Below, piece by piece: positions 17,050 to 24,926 of a stretch of 32,249 nucleotides of DNA; position 1 is the first letter of the stretch, and each line of letters begins with the position of its first letter. Origin of the DNA: Flavobacteriaceae bacterium (lineage in GTDB: Bacteria; Bacteroidota; Bacteroidia; Flavobacteriales; Flavobacteriaceae). The notes under the pieces are model-generated. The model was not told where the DNA came from. It ran no database searches and was given only the letters and a program-made list of their open reading frames with translations. The position numbers and the translations under genes were made by a program. The stretch is taken from positions 1 to 32,249 of the forward strand of contig JAAEPP010000205.1 of the NCBI GenBank assembly GCA_024232495.1. Direction: 5' to 3'.

Positions 17050-19776
17050 TCAAACTGTTTGCATTTTATGTGTTCCTTTACTTTTTCTGATCCTTACGGC
17101 TACTACTTTATATTCTGGACATTTAGCCTCCGTGTCATGAACATCACCCGTAATATTATTAATCATAATATCTGGAAAATGAAAAGTAGTGCTTAAAACA
17201 CCTTGTTTAACTTCATCAGTTATTTTAGCCTTAACATCTACTTTGCCACGTGGAGATTCAACACAAACATATGCTCCATCAGCTATAAAATGTTTTTTAG
17301 CATCGTCAGGATGAATCATCAAATAATCATCTTTCAAGATTTGCTCGTTAGCAGTTCTTCTTGTCATTGCACCACAATTGTAATGTTCAAGTTCTCGATT
17401 TGTGGTTAAAATGTATGGAAAATCTTTAGCATGAGAAATTAATTCTTGCGTTTCTTCCCAAGGATGAAATTCAAAATATCCCTTCCCTCTTTTAAATTCA
17501 GAAGTATGTAAAATTTGCGTTTCTGTTCCGTCTTTAGCTACGGGCCATTGCATTCCGTTTATACCCAGTTTATCCCACGAAATACCAGCGAAGAAAGGCA
17601 CTATTTGTGAAATTTCTTTCAACATTCCATCTGGAGTATAATCTGGTTGATTGTAACCCATTTTGTTCATGATTTCTACTATGATTTGACCATCTGGCTT
17701 TGCTCCTTTTTGAACATTTACTACTTGACGAACTGCCTGAACTCTTCTTTCTCCATTTGTAAAAGTCCCGCTTTTTTCAAGAAATGATGCTCCTGGTAAA
17801 ATAACATCCGCATATTTTGCAGTTTCTGTCATAAATAATTCTTGAACAATTACTAAATCGGTAGCTTCCAATGCTTTTATTACCTTTTGTGTATTAGGAT
17901 CTGTTTGTACTATATCTTCGCCTATAACCCACAAAGCTTTCAACTTACCCTCTAATGCAGCATCAAACATTTCAGGTATTTTATAACCAACCATAGATGG
18001 AACCGTTACCCCATAAAATTCGTTGTATTTTTTGTTCACAGAACTGTCGGTTACATCTAAGTAACCAGCTCCTTGATGAGGTTGCACCCCCATATCTGCA
18101 GATCCTTGAACATTATTTTGACCTCTTAAAGGATTTACACCCACTCCTCTTCTACCAATGTTTCCAGTGATTAACGCTAAATCTGCTATTTGAACTACCG
18201 TAAAAGTTCCTTGAGAATGCTCAGTAACTCCTAAACCATGAAAAGACATCGCATTTGGAGCCGAAGCATAAGCAATTGCAGCTTTTTTAACTAAGTTTTT
18301 ATCAACTCCACAAATTTTTTCTAACCGATCAATATCAATATTCAGTATTTCTTGCTCAAAATCTTTATATCCCTCCGTTCGGTTTTGAATAAATTCAACA
18401 TCTGCTAACCCTTCAGTAATAATATAGTAAAACATCATATTTAAAACTGCTACGTTTGTTCCTGGTCTCAAAGCTAGATGATAATCTGCAAATTTGGCAA
18501 TTTCAGTACGTCGGGGATCAATAACTATGGTAACATGATCTTGTTTTATTGCAAATTGTTTCAACTTAGCTCCTGTTACCGGATGTGCATCAGTTGGGTT
18601 GGCACCAATAACTAGGATACAATTGGTATCTTTTAAATCATCTATTGAATTGGTAGCAGCTCCTGTTCCAAAGGTAGTTTGCATACCCAAGGCTGTGGGA
18701 GAATGACAAACTCGAGCACATCCATCTATATTATTTGTTCCTATAACTGCTCGAATGAATTTTTGCATGAGATAATTTTCCTCGTTCGTACAACGCGCTG
18801 ACGAAATACCTGCAACAGAGTCTGGACCAAAGTCTTTTTTATAAATAGTTAACTTATCAGAGATAAAATCATAAGCTTGATCCCAGGTTACCTTTTCAAA
18901 GGTGCCATTTACTTTTATCATAGGGGCGTCTAGACGATCCTCGTGATTGTAAAATTTAAATGCATAGCGTCCCTTTAAACAGGTATGTCCTTCATTAACA
19001 TCTGCATCATAAGGTGCAGTAATACTTAAAATTTCGTCATTATTAGTAGAAACTTCAAGGTTACAACCTACTCCACAATAAGTACATATAGTTCTAGTAG
19101 TTTCGGTAGCTGTTATTGCTTTAGACTGAAATACATCTGATATTGCTGAGGTCGGACAGGCTTGTGAACAAGCTCCACAACTAACACAATCCGAATCCAT
19201 AAAGGATTGATCTAATCCCTTAACGATGTGAGAATCAAATCCCCTACCTGCCATGCTTAAAACAAATTGACCTTGTACTTCATCACACGCACGTATACAT
19301 CGAAAACAATTAATGCACTTGGACAAATCAGAGGTCATATAAGGATGTGATAAGTCTTTCGGAGTATCGATATGATTTTCTCCATCAGGATACCTTACTT
19401 CTCTTAGACCCACCGTTGCTGCAACATCTTGCAATTCACAATTTCCACTCACTTCACAGGTCAAACATAATAAAGGATGATCCGTAATTACCAATTCAAT
19501 AATGTTTCTTCTTAGTTTTTGAATATTAGGTGAATTTGGAGCTATATACATTCCCTCTGAAACTGGAGAATGACAAGAAGCCATTGCTTTTGTTTTTCCT
19601 CCTTGCTCCAATGCTACATCGACACTGCAAACTCTACAAGAACCAAAAGGATCTAAATTTGGAGCGTCACAAAGTGTAGGCACAGGTTTCTCACCGATAT
19701 GGCGCTTCATAAAAGAAAGGATTGTTTCACCTTCTTTTATTTCATAGGATTTATTGTCTATATAAGCAGTTTTCAT
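17050..19776 (-). CDS. fdhA: Formate dehydrogenase catalytic (alpha) subunit with NuoG-like N-terminus
   Basis: Molybdopterin enzyme of 908 residues oxidising formate to CO2. Cofactor sites in order: [2Fe-2S] cysteines 36, 47, 50 and 68; a NuoG-type His100/Cys104/107/113 [4Fe-4S] site; two ferredoxin-type [4Fe-4S] sets (154/157/160/164 and 197/200/203/207); the [4Fe-4S] site of the Mo domain (231/234/238/266); and the metal ligand Cys357 in ARVCHSP, where some homologues carry selenocysteine. The C-terminal dinucleotide-binding domain includes the TTNRELEHYNCGAMT region. With no signal peptide it should be cytoplasmic. It lies 19 bases after the diaphorase subunit gene and forms the heart of a soluble NAD-dependent complex. 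The molybdenum cofactor genes are not nearby. Confidence 0.95.
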   Translation of the reverse strand: MKTAYIDNKSYEIKEGETILSFMKRHIGEKPVPTLCDAPNLDPFGSCRVCSVDVALEQGGKTKAMASCHSPVSEGMYIAPNSPNIQKLRRNIIELVITDHPLLCLTCEVSGNCELQDVAATVGLREVRYPDGENHIDTPKDLSHPYMTSDLSKCINCFRCIRACDEVQGQFVLSMAGRGFDSHIVKGLDQSFMDSDCVSCGACSQACPTSAISDVFQSKAITATETTRTICTYCGVGCNLEVSTNNDEILSITAPYDADVNEGHTCLKGRYAFKFYNHEDRLDAPMIKVNGTFEKVTWDQAYDFISDKLTIYKKDFGPDSVAGISSARCTNEENYLMQKFIRAVIGTNNIDGCARVCHSPTALGMQTTFGTGAATNSIDDLKDTNCILVIGANPTDAHPVTGAKLKQFAIKQDHVTIVIDPRRTEIAKFADYHLALRPGTNVAVLNMMFYYIITEGLADVEFIQNRTEGYKDFEQEILNIDIDRLEKICGVDKNLVKKAAIAYASAPNAMSFHGLGVTEHSQGTFTVVQIADLALITGNIGRRGVGVNPLRGQNNVQGSADMGVQPHQGAGYLDVTDSSVNKKYNEFYGVTVPSMVGYKIPEMFDAALEGKLKALWVIGEDIVQTDPNTQKVIKALEATDLVIVQELFMTETAKYADVILPGASFLEKSGTFTNGERRVQAVRQVVNVQKGAKPDGQIIVEIMNKMGYNQPDYTPDGMLKEISQIVPFFAGISWDKLGINGMQWPVAKDGTETQILHTSEFKRGKGYFEFHPWEETQELISHAKDFPYILTTNRELEHYNCGAMTRRTANEQILKDDYLMIHPDDAKKHFIADGAYVCVESPRGKVDVKAKITDEVKQGVLSTTFHFPDIMINNITGDVHDTEAKCPEYKVVAVRIRKSKGTHKMQTV

Positions 19777-19795
19777 AAAATCTTATTAATACGTA

Positions 19796-21451
19796 TTAAT
19801 TAAAAAACTCATTCATTTCATCCTCAAAATACATGAGCGTATTTTTAACTGGTAGTGGCAAACCTCCGCCAAGAGCGCACAATGAACCTTGTTCCAAAGT
19901 ATCTAATAGGTCATTAAATAATTCTTTATTTATTTGATATTCTTTTTCAGTTCTTGCCTTCGTTAATAACTCTTGACCTCTTTTGGCTCCCAATCGACAT
20001 GGAAAACATTTTCCACAGCTTTCAAAAGAAGTAAATTCAAATAAATGCTCTAAATATTGCACCATTGGAAACGCTTCTGGAATGCAAACTATCGTGGCAT
20101 GACCCAATAAAAATCCTGCATTAGCAAATGACTCAAAGTCTATAGTTAATTCGCTTGTTTTATTTAAAGGGACAATCCCTCCAAGGGGACCACCAATTTG
20201 CATAGCTTTAATCGGAACGTTAAATCCACCTCCTAAATCATTAATAACAAAATCTAGCGAGGTACCCATTTCTACTTCATAAATACCTGGATTTTTAAAA
20301 TACCCATCCAATGAAATCAGTTTTGTTCCTTTTGATTTTTTAGTTCCCAGCGTCGCATATTCTTTTCCCGAGGTTTTAAAAATCTGATACAAAGCTGCAA
20401 TTGTTTCCACATTGTTAACAGCTGTTGGTTTACCAAATAAACCACTTTGAGTTGGATAAGGCGGACGAATTCTTACTTCGGGTCTTTGCCCTTCTATCGA
20501 AGATAATAAAGCGGTTTCTTCACCACATATGTAGGACCCCTGAGCCTTAATAATTTTAAAATGAAAATGAAAATCGCTACCTAAGATATTTTCGCCCGTT
20601 AATCCTATTTTTTTTAACTGATCAATTGCATCTTGAATAATAATTGAAGCGTCAGGATATTCGGCTCTTATGTAAAGAATTCCCCAATTTGAATCCATCG
20701 CAAAACCTGCTACTAGCATACCGAATAACACCATAAACGGCTGTTTTTCCATCAAATATCTATCTGAATAAGCCCCTGGATCTCCCTCGTCAGCGTTACA
20801 AACTAAATATCGAATGTCGGAAGGAGTATCTCTTGCGCTTTGAAGTTTAATTCCCATGGGGAAACCAGCGCCACCTCTACCTCTAATTTGTGAATCTTGA
20901 ATTTCTTTTAAACATTGTTTGGCCCCTTTTTTTAAGGTCTTCTTTAATAGTTGTTCTAGATATTGAAACCCCTCAAAATCACAAGTAAGTGTTTCCTTGC
21001 AATGGGAAACAATATGATAATGATCCTTATGATCGATTGTTTCATTTTTTAAAATCTGTGCAATTTGATGGGGGGATTTATTTGAATAATTTTGCCCTTT
21101 ATATTGAAAAGCACCATTTTCATGGCATCGTCCCAAACAAGTCATATGTCCAATTTCAGAAGGATTCAAATGCTTTTCTAAGTCTACCCGTAACTGATCT
21201 TGTTTTCCTGAACATAAACAAGCTGAACCATTACAGACGTAAGCCTTTTTACCTTGATTATCGGGTTTTAAAAAATCATAAAAAGTTGTGACACCAAAAG
21301 TAGTTGCGTTTCCTATTAAAAATTCATCAGCTAGTTCTTTTAATTTCTCATCAGATAATGATCCTGAGTCTTGGGCTAATTCACCCATTTTATTAAATAA
21401 ATTATTTTCAATACCTACTTTACTGGCTAAAGCTCTTAAATTTTTTGACAT
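19796..21451 (-). CDS. fdhB: NAD-dependent formate dehydrogenase beta subunit (NuoE-NuoF fusion)
   Basis: Protein of 551 residues that passes electrons from the catalytic subunit to NAD+. The N-terminal NuoE-like domain (about 1-140) has the [2Fe-2S] ligands Cys73, 78, 105 and 109. The NuoF-like part carries the FMN/NADH site GRGGAGFP (191-198) and NADEGDPGAY, and the C-terminal [4Fe-4S] cysteines 479, 482, 485 (SCGKCFPC) and 525. Such NuoE-NuoF fusion is typical of diaphorase subunits in soluble NAD-dependent formate dehydrogenases and bidirectional hydrogenases. It starts three bases after fdhD and is followed closely by the catalytic subunit gene, so the three are surely one operon. Confidence 0.94.
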   Translation of the reverse strand: MSKNLRALASKVGIENNLFNKMGELAQDSGSLSDEKLKELADEFLIGNATTFGVTTFYDFLKPDNQGKKAYVCNGSACLCSGKQDQLRVDLEKHLNPSEIGHMTCLGRCHENGAFQYKGQNYSNKSPHQIAQILKNETIDHKDHYHIVSHCKETLTCDFEGFQYLEQLLKKTLKKGAKQCLKEIQDSQIRGRGGAGFPMGIKLQSARDTPSDIRYLVCNADEGDPGAYSDRYLMEKQPFMVLFGMLVAGFAMDSNWGILYIRAEYPDASIIIQDAIDQLKKIGLTGENILGSDFHFHFKIIKAQGSYICGEETALLSSIEGQRPEVRIRPPYPTQSGLFGKPTAVNNVETIAALYQIFKTSGKEYATLGTKKSKGTKLISLDGYFKNPGIYEVEMGTSLDFVINDLGGGFNVPIKAMQIGGPLGGIVPLNKTSELTIDFESFANAGFLLGHATIVCIPEAFPMVQYLEHLFEFTSFESCGKCFPCRLGAKRGQELLTKARTEKEYQINKELFNDLLDTLEQGSLCALGGGLPLPVKNTLMYFEDEMNEFFN

Positions 21452-21454
21452 ATT

Positions 21455-22279
21455 CTAACAGGCTTTGTTTTTAGTGTTTTTTTGTTTAATTCTGTGGGGA
21501 TTTGAGTAACAAGTAGCTCGGTTATCCCTGCAAAAGGCAAATAAGGTAATCCCTAATTCTTTTGCATAATCTACTGCTAATGAGGATGGCGCAGAAACTG
21601 CTGCTAAAAATGGAATTCCCGCTTTAAAACATTTAACAACAATTTCATAAGAAACTCTACCACTGACAGTTAAAACTGAAGCCTTTTTAAGTTGTTCGCT
21701 AAGAATTAATTTTCCAATAATTTTATCAACAGCATTATGCCTTCCAATATCTTCCATGGCGAATAATAATTTTCCTTCTAATGAAAAAGCGGCAGCCGCA
21801 TGAGTTCCTCCAGATTGATGGAAACTATGCTGTAAATTATTCATTTTTATAAAAAGTTGATTCAAAATAGCAATATCTATTTTATTGGTATCATCAATAG
21901 TTTTTCCAAGAAAAGATAATTCCCCAAGTTCAGTTCTACCACAAATACCACAGGAGGAAACAGACAACAAAGACCTACTATTTAAATATCCTTCACCTAA
22001 TTCGTTTTTTGGAATTGTTAAATCTACGATTGTGACAATACCTTCGTCATTTTCTTTTTTTAGGATCAAGTCAGGGGTAAATGTTGAATTTTTAAGAATC
22101 CCCTCAGAATGAAGCATTCCTCTCACCAGACTTATATCGTCACCTGGTGTTCTCATTGAAACAGTAAAAGGATTGTTATTGATATTAATTTGCAAGGCTT
22201 CCTCTACAGTTAGTGAGTCTACAGCTCTCAAAGAAGAACTATTTTCGAATTTTTTTCCTTGATACTTTCTAGTTGCCAT
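21455..22279 (-). CDS. fdhD: Formate dehydrogenase accessory sulfurtransferase FdhD
   Basis: Protein of 274 residues that transfers sulfur from the cysteine desulfurase IscS to the molybdenum cofactor before it enters formate dehydrogenase. The essential CGICG motif (Cys110 and Cys113) is present, as are the family segments RTPGDDISLVRGMLHSEGI, SGGTHAAAAF, EDIGRHNAVDK and TVSGRVSYEIVVKCFKAGIPFLAAVSAPSSLAV. It is the first gene of the operon fdhD-fdhB-fdhA, which is sensible, since the maturation factor is made with its target. The ATG is at 22277-22279. No clear -33/-7 pair was found upstream; CGAAAATA at 22300-22307 reads TATTTTCG on this strand, a 7 of 8 match. Confidence 0.96.
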   Translation of the reverse strand: MATRKYQGKKFENSSSLRAVDSLTVEEALQININNNPFTVSMRTPGDDISLVRGMLHSEGILKNSTFTPDLILKKENDEGIVTIVDLTIPKNELGEGYLNSRSLLSVSSCGICGRTELGELSFLGKTIDDTNKIDIAILNQLFIKMNNLQHSFHQSGGTHAAAAFSLEGKLLFAMEDIGRHNAVDKIIGKLILSEQLKKASVLTVSGRVSYEIVVKCFKAGIPFLAAVSAPSSLAVDYAKELGITLFAFCRDNRATCYSNPHRIKQKNTKNKAC

Positions 22280-22351
22280 GGTGTTTCAAGTTATATAAAC
22301 GAAAATACGCTAATTTTTCATTTATTCCTTTATTTAAGAAAACATAAGTTT

Positions 22352-23713
22352 CTAAAGTTCCATAAAATAACGGATCCAGGTAAGTTTTCTCTTTGAGTGA
22401 GGATAATATTTTAAGGATAATTCTATTAAGTTAGATTTATCCAAAATACTTTTGTAATGCGTGAAAGATTTAAAACCTGCTTCACCATGATAAGAACCAA
22501 TACCGCTATTTCCGACCCCACCAAATGGTAGTTTTGGATTTGATATGTGCATAATAGCTTCGTTAATAGCTCCACCTCCAAAGGATATTTTTCTTAAAAT
22601 ATTCTCCTTAATTTTCTTACTGTTAGAAAACAAATAACAAGATAATGGTTTTGGGTTACTGTTAACATAAGAGATTGCATCCTCTAAATTATCATATGCT
22701 ATAACTGGTAAAATAGGACCGAATATTTCTTCGCTCATAACTTTATCGGTAAATTCAACTCCTTGAAGCACAGTTGGTTCAATGGTTCTTTCTAATGTAT
22801 TTATACCACCCCCAAAGTATACTTTTCCAGAAGGAATCATATCGGATAAACGTTCTAAATTTTTAGTATTAATTATTTGCGTATAATTTCCATTCTCTAT
22901 AGAAAATTTCTCTTTTTTAATTTCAAACTTTAATAACTCTAAAAATTGATTTTCAATCGATTTATGAACTAATATATAATCTGGTGCAATACAAGTTTGT
23001 CCAGCATTGATAAACTTTGCCCATACCATTCTTTTAACAGCCATTTTTAGATTGCATCCCTCTGTTACAAAAGCAGGACTTTTTCCTCCAAGCTCAAGAG
23101 TGACCGGTGTTAGGTTTTTAGCTGCAGCTTGATAAACTATTTTCCCAACTTGTGGACTACCAGTAAAAAATATTTTATCAAATTTGTTTTCTAATAAAAC
23201 TGTAGTTTCAGAAACTCCACCTTCTACTACTTTTAGATATTTTGAATCAAAATTTTCATTGATTAATTTTGCCATCAGAGCACTCGTATTAACAGCTAGC
23301 TCACTGGGTTTTATCACCACTGTGTTACCTGCTGCAATAGCAGCTACAACGGGTGATAACGTTAATTGATAAGGATAATTCCATGCGCCAATAACTAAGC
23401 AAACACCAAGTGGCTCAGGAAGAATATAACTCTTGGCAGGGAAGTTCAGTAAATTTGTTCCTACTCGTTTTACTTTGGACCATTTATAGATATTTCTTTT
23501 AGCATGTTTTATATCGTGGTATATTAATGCTAACTCAGTCGCATAAGTGTCAAATGTTGATTTTTTGAAGTCTTTGTAAATAGCCTCATTTAATAAGTTT
23601 TCATTAGATTTCAATAGCTTCTCTAACTTATTTAATTGTTTCAAACGATAATCTATAGATTTAGTTTGATGTGTATAAAAAAAAGCCCGTTGTTGGGAAA
23701 CTATATGCTTCAT
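22352..23713 (-). CDS. Aldehyde dehydrogenase, ALDH3/fatty-aldehyde type
   Basis: NAD(P)-dependent aldehyde dehydrogenase of 453 residues, the length of class 3 enzymes rather than the 490-500 of class 1 and 2. Key residues are Asn112 (GAWNYP), the cofactor-binding FTGSPQVG (183-190), the general base Glu207 (TLELGG) and the nucleophile Cys241 (NAGQTC), with the class 3 signature LPFGGVGNSGIGSYHGEAGFKSFTH near the end. Class 3 enzymes oxidise medium- and long-chain or aromatic aldehydes. It begins 27 bases after the DUF6122 gene. It is not obviously linked to the fdh operon downstream, from which 72 bases separate it. Confidence 0.94.
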   Translation of the reverse strand: MKHIVSQQRAFFYTHQTKSIDYRLKQLNKLEKLLKSNENLLNEAIYKDFKKSTFDTYATELALIYHDIKHAKRNIYKWSKVKRVGTNLLNFPAKSYILPEPLGVCLVIGAWNYPYQLTLSPVVAAIAAGNTVVIKPSELAVNTSALMAKLINENFDSKYLKVVEGGVSETTVLLENKFDKIFFTGSPQVGKIVYQAAAKNLTPVTLELGGKSPAFVTEGCNLKMAVKRMVWAKFINAGQTCIAPDYILVHKSIENQFLELLKFEIKKEKFSIENGNYTQIINTKNLERLSDMIPSGKVYFGGGINTLERTIEPTVLQGVEFTDKVMSEEIFGPILPVIAYDNLEDAISYVNSNPKPLSCYLFSNSKKIKENILRKISFGGGAINEAIMHISNPKLPFGGVGNSGIGSYHGEAGFKSFTHYKSILDKSNLIELSLKYYPHSKRKLTWIRYFMEL

Positions 23714-23740
23714 AATTATTGTAATTAGTTCCCTAAAGTA

Positions 23741-24052
23741 CTAATTCATAAACAAACAATCAATAAAATCTGTTAGCATATGAAATAACAAACCCACAGC
23801 TATAATTCTAAATTTCTTAAAATATAGTAATAGTAAGTAAATCAGTATCGCATAGTGCGAATGAAGAATATGAAAATTTATACTACAACGATTTGGCAAA
23901 TATACCGGGTTTGTAAGCAAATGATCTAGATCTACAAGCATGGTAGCTAGCAATAACAACCAAGCTTTTTTCCAATTCTCTTTAAAGAATACCCGAGCAA
24001 TTAAACCTGGAACTAAAAAATGAAGTGAATAGTGAATTACTAACTGAAGCAT
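23741..24052 (-). CDS. DUF6122-like small membrane protein with conserved His/Asp residues
   Basis: Protein of 103 residues with about three hydrophobic helices. Histidines and aspartates sit at helix ends: VIHYSLHF at the start, MLVDLDHLL, NFHILHSHYAI and FHMLTDFIDC. This arrangement resembles small membrane-bound metal-dependent hydrolase-like proteins (YdjM type), so a membrane metal site is possible, but no activity is known to me. The family name DUF6122 is from memory. It starts three bases after the preceding surface-type gene and is very likely translated with it. Confidence 0.75.
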   Translation of the reverse strand: MLQLVIHYSLHFLVPGLIARVFFKENWKKAWLLLLATMLVDLDHLLTNPVYLPNRCSINFHILHSHYAILIYLLLLYFKKFRIIAVGLLFHMLTDFIDCLFMN

Positions 24053-24055
24053 TAA

Positions 24056-24856
24056 TTACTCTCTTCCTCTATTAAGAATTCTGTATTGTTCATAACATTC
24101 ACCGATAGCATCTAAAATTTGAAGATCATTAGCCGTACGAATAAAACTTTTTGAATAACTACAGTTATTAAGTATTTCTTCAATGTCTATCTTCTCTAAT
24201 TGAAGAACAGCCATTAAAGTTTCTCTATCGTATTTAGATTGAAGCAGGTTTCTAATTTCGTCATCATCTTTCATTTGACGTAGCTTTTTCATTTGCTTTG
24301 GCCGCTTACCAAAAATATTGTAGAGGAAATCTGCAGGATTAAATATAGCACTTAAAACCTTTGTTACTGCACCTGGCTGACCTTGACCACCTTCATATCC
24401 ACCTCCAATACCAGCAATTCGATATCGCTGATCATCATATATTGGAATTAGTTTAGCATCGACTTCAATATAACCAGTTAATTCAATAGGCTTTACCACT
24501 ACCTCTTCCAATGCAATACTTAATTCAGTCATTTTAATTTTAATTTCCCCGAATTTCATCCAATCATTAGTTACTCGCACTCGTATAGATTTAAAACCTA
24601 AATATGAAAAATAAAGGGTATCGTTAACAGCGGCTTTCATCGTAAAATTACCATCCTCGTTTGTTAAAGTACCTTTCACAGAGTTTAAATTAACCACATG
24701 AACATTTTCTAATTCAACACTGTTAGAAGAATTTAAAACCTTACCATTAATAACAGAGGACTTAACAACAGTAGAATCTTGTTTATTATTGACTATCTCT
24801 TGAGACCAAGCAATTAGGTTTGTAAAAAAAAAGATTAGTAATACGTATTTTTTCAT
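24056..24856 (-). CDS. Exported protein with carboxypeptidase-like regulatory domain
   Basis: Protein of 266 residues. The signal peptide MKKYVLLIFFFTNLIAWSQ supports the ATG at 24854-24856; an earlier in-frame ATG at 24898 would bury it behind 14 residues. A carboxypeptidase-D regulatory-like domain follows (about 35-112; SVINGKVLNSSNSVELENVHV... GTLTNEDGNF... YFSYLGFKSIRV), then EEVVVKPIELTGYIEV, which resembles the link to a TonB receptor plug, but there is no plug or barrel. The last 100 residues are charged and helical (KQMKKLRQMKDDDEI). The exact role is unknown; it is probably periplasmic or attached to the outer membrane. Confidence 0.8.
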   Translation of the reverse strand: MKKYVLLIFFFTNLIAWSQEIVNNKQDSTVVKSSVINGKVLNSSNSVELENVHVVNLNSVKGTLTNEDGNFTMKAAVNDTLYFSYLGFKSIRVRVTNDWMKFGEIKIKMTELSIALEEVVVKPIELTGYIEVDAKLIPIYDDQRYRIAGIGGGYEGGQGQPGAVTKVLSAIFNPADFLYNIFGKRPKQMKKLRQMKDDDEIRNLLQSKYDRETLMAVLQLEKIDIEEILNNCSYSKSFIRTANDLQILDAIGECYEQYRILNRGRE

Positions 24857-24926
24857 ATTGAGGTAAATATAACCTAATAGTGTCAAACTTTTAATCAATA
24901 TTTATATTCTAACAAAATTTTAATAA

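Noticed and set aside
16412-17053. TTG start at 17053 for the CAT-like protein
   Set aside because: The ATG at 17044 gives the usual family N-terminus and needs no rare start.
18693-18730. Selenocysteine in formate dehydrogenase
   Set aside because: The metal-ligand position is a plain Cys codon (Cys357) and no in-frame TGA is present.
24056-24898. Longer start of the carboxypeptidase-like-domain protein
   Set aside because: It would put 14 residues before a clear signal peptide beginning MKKYVLLIF.
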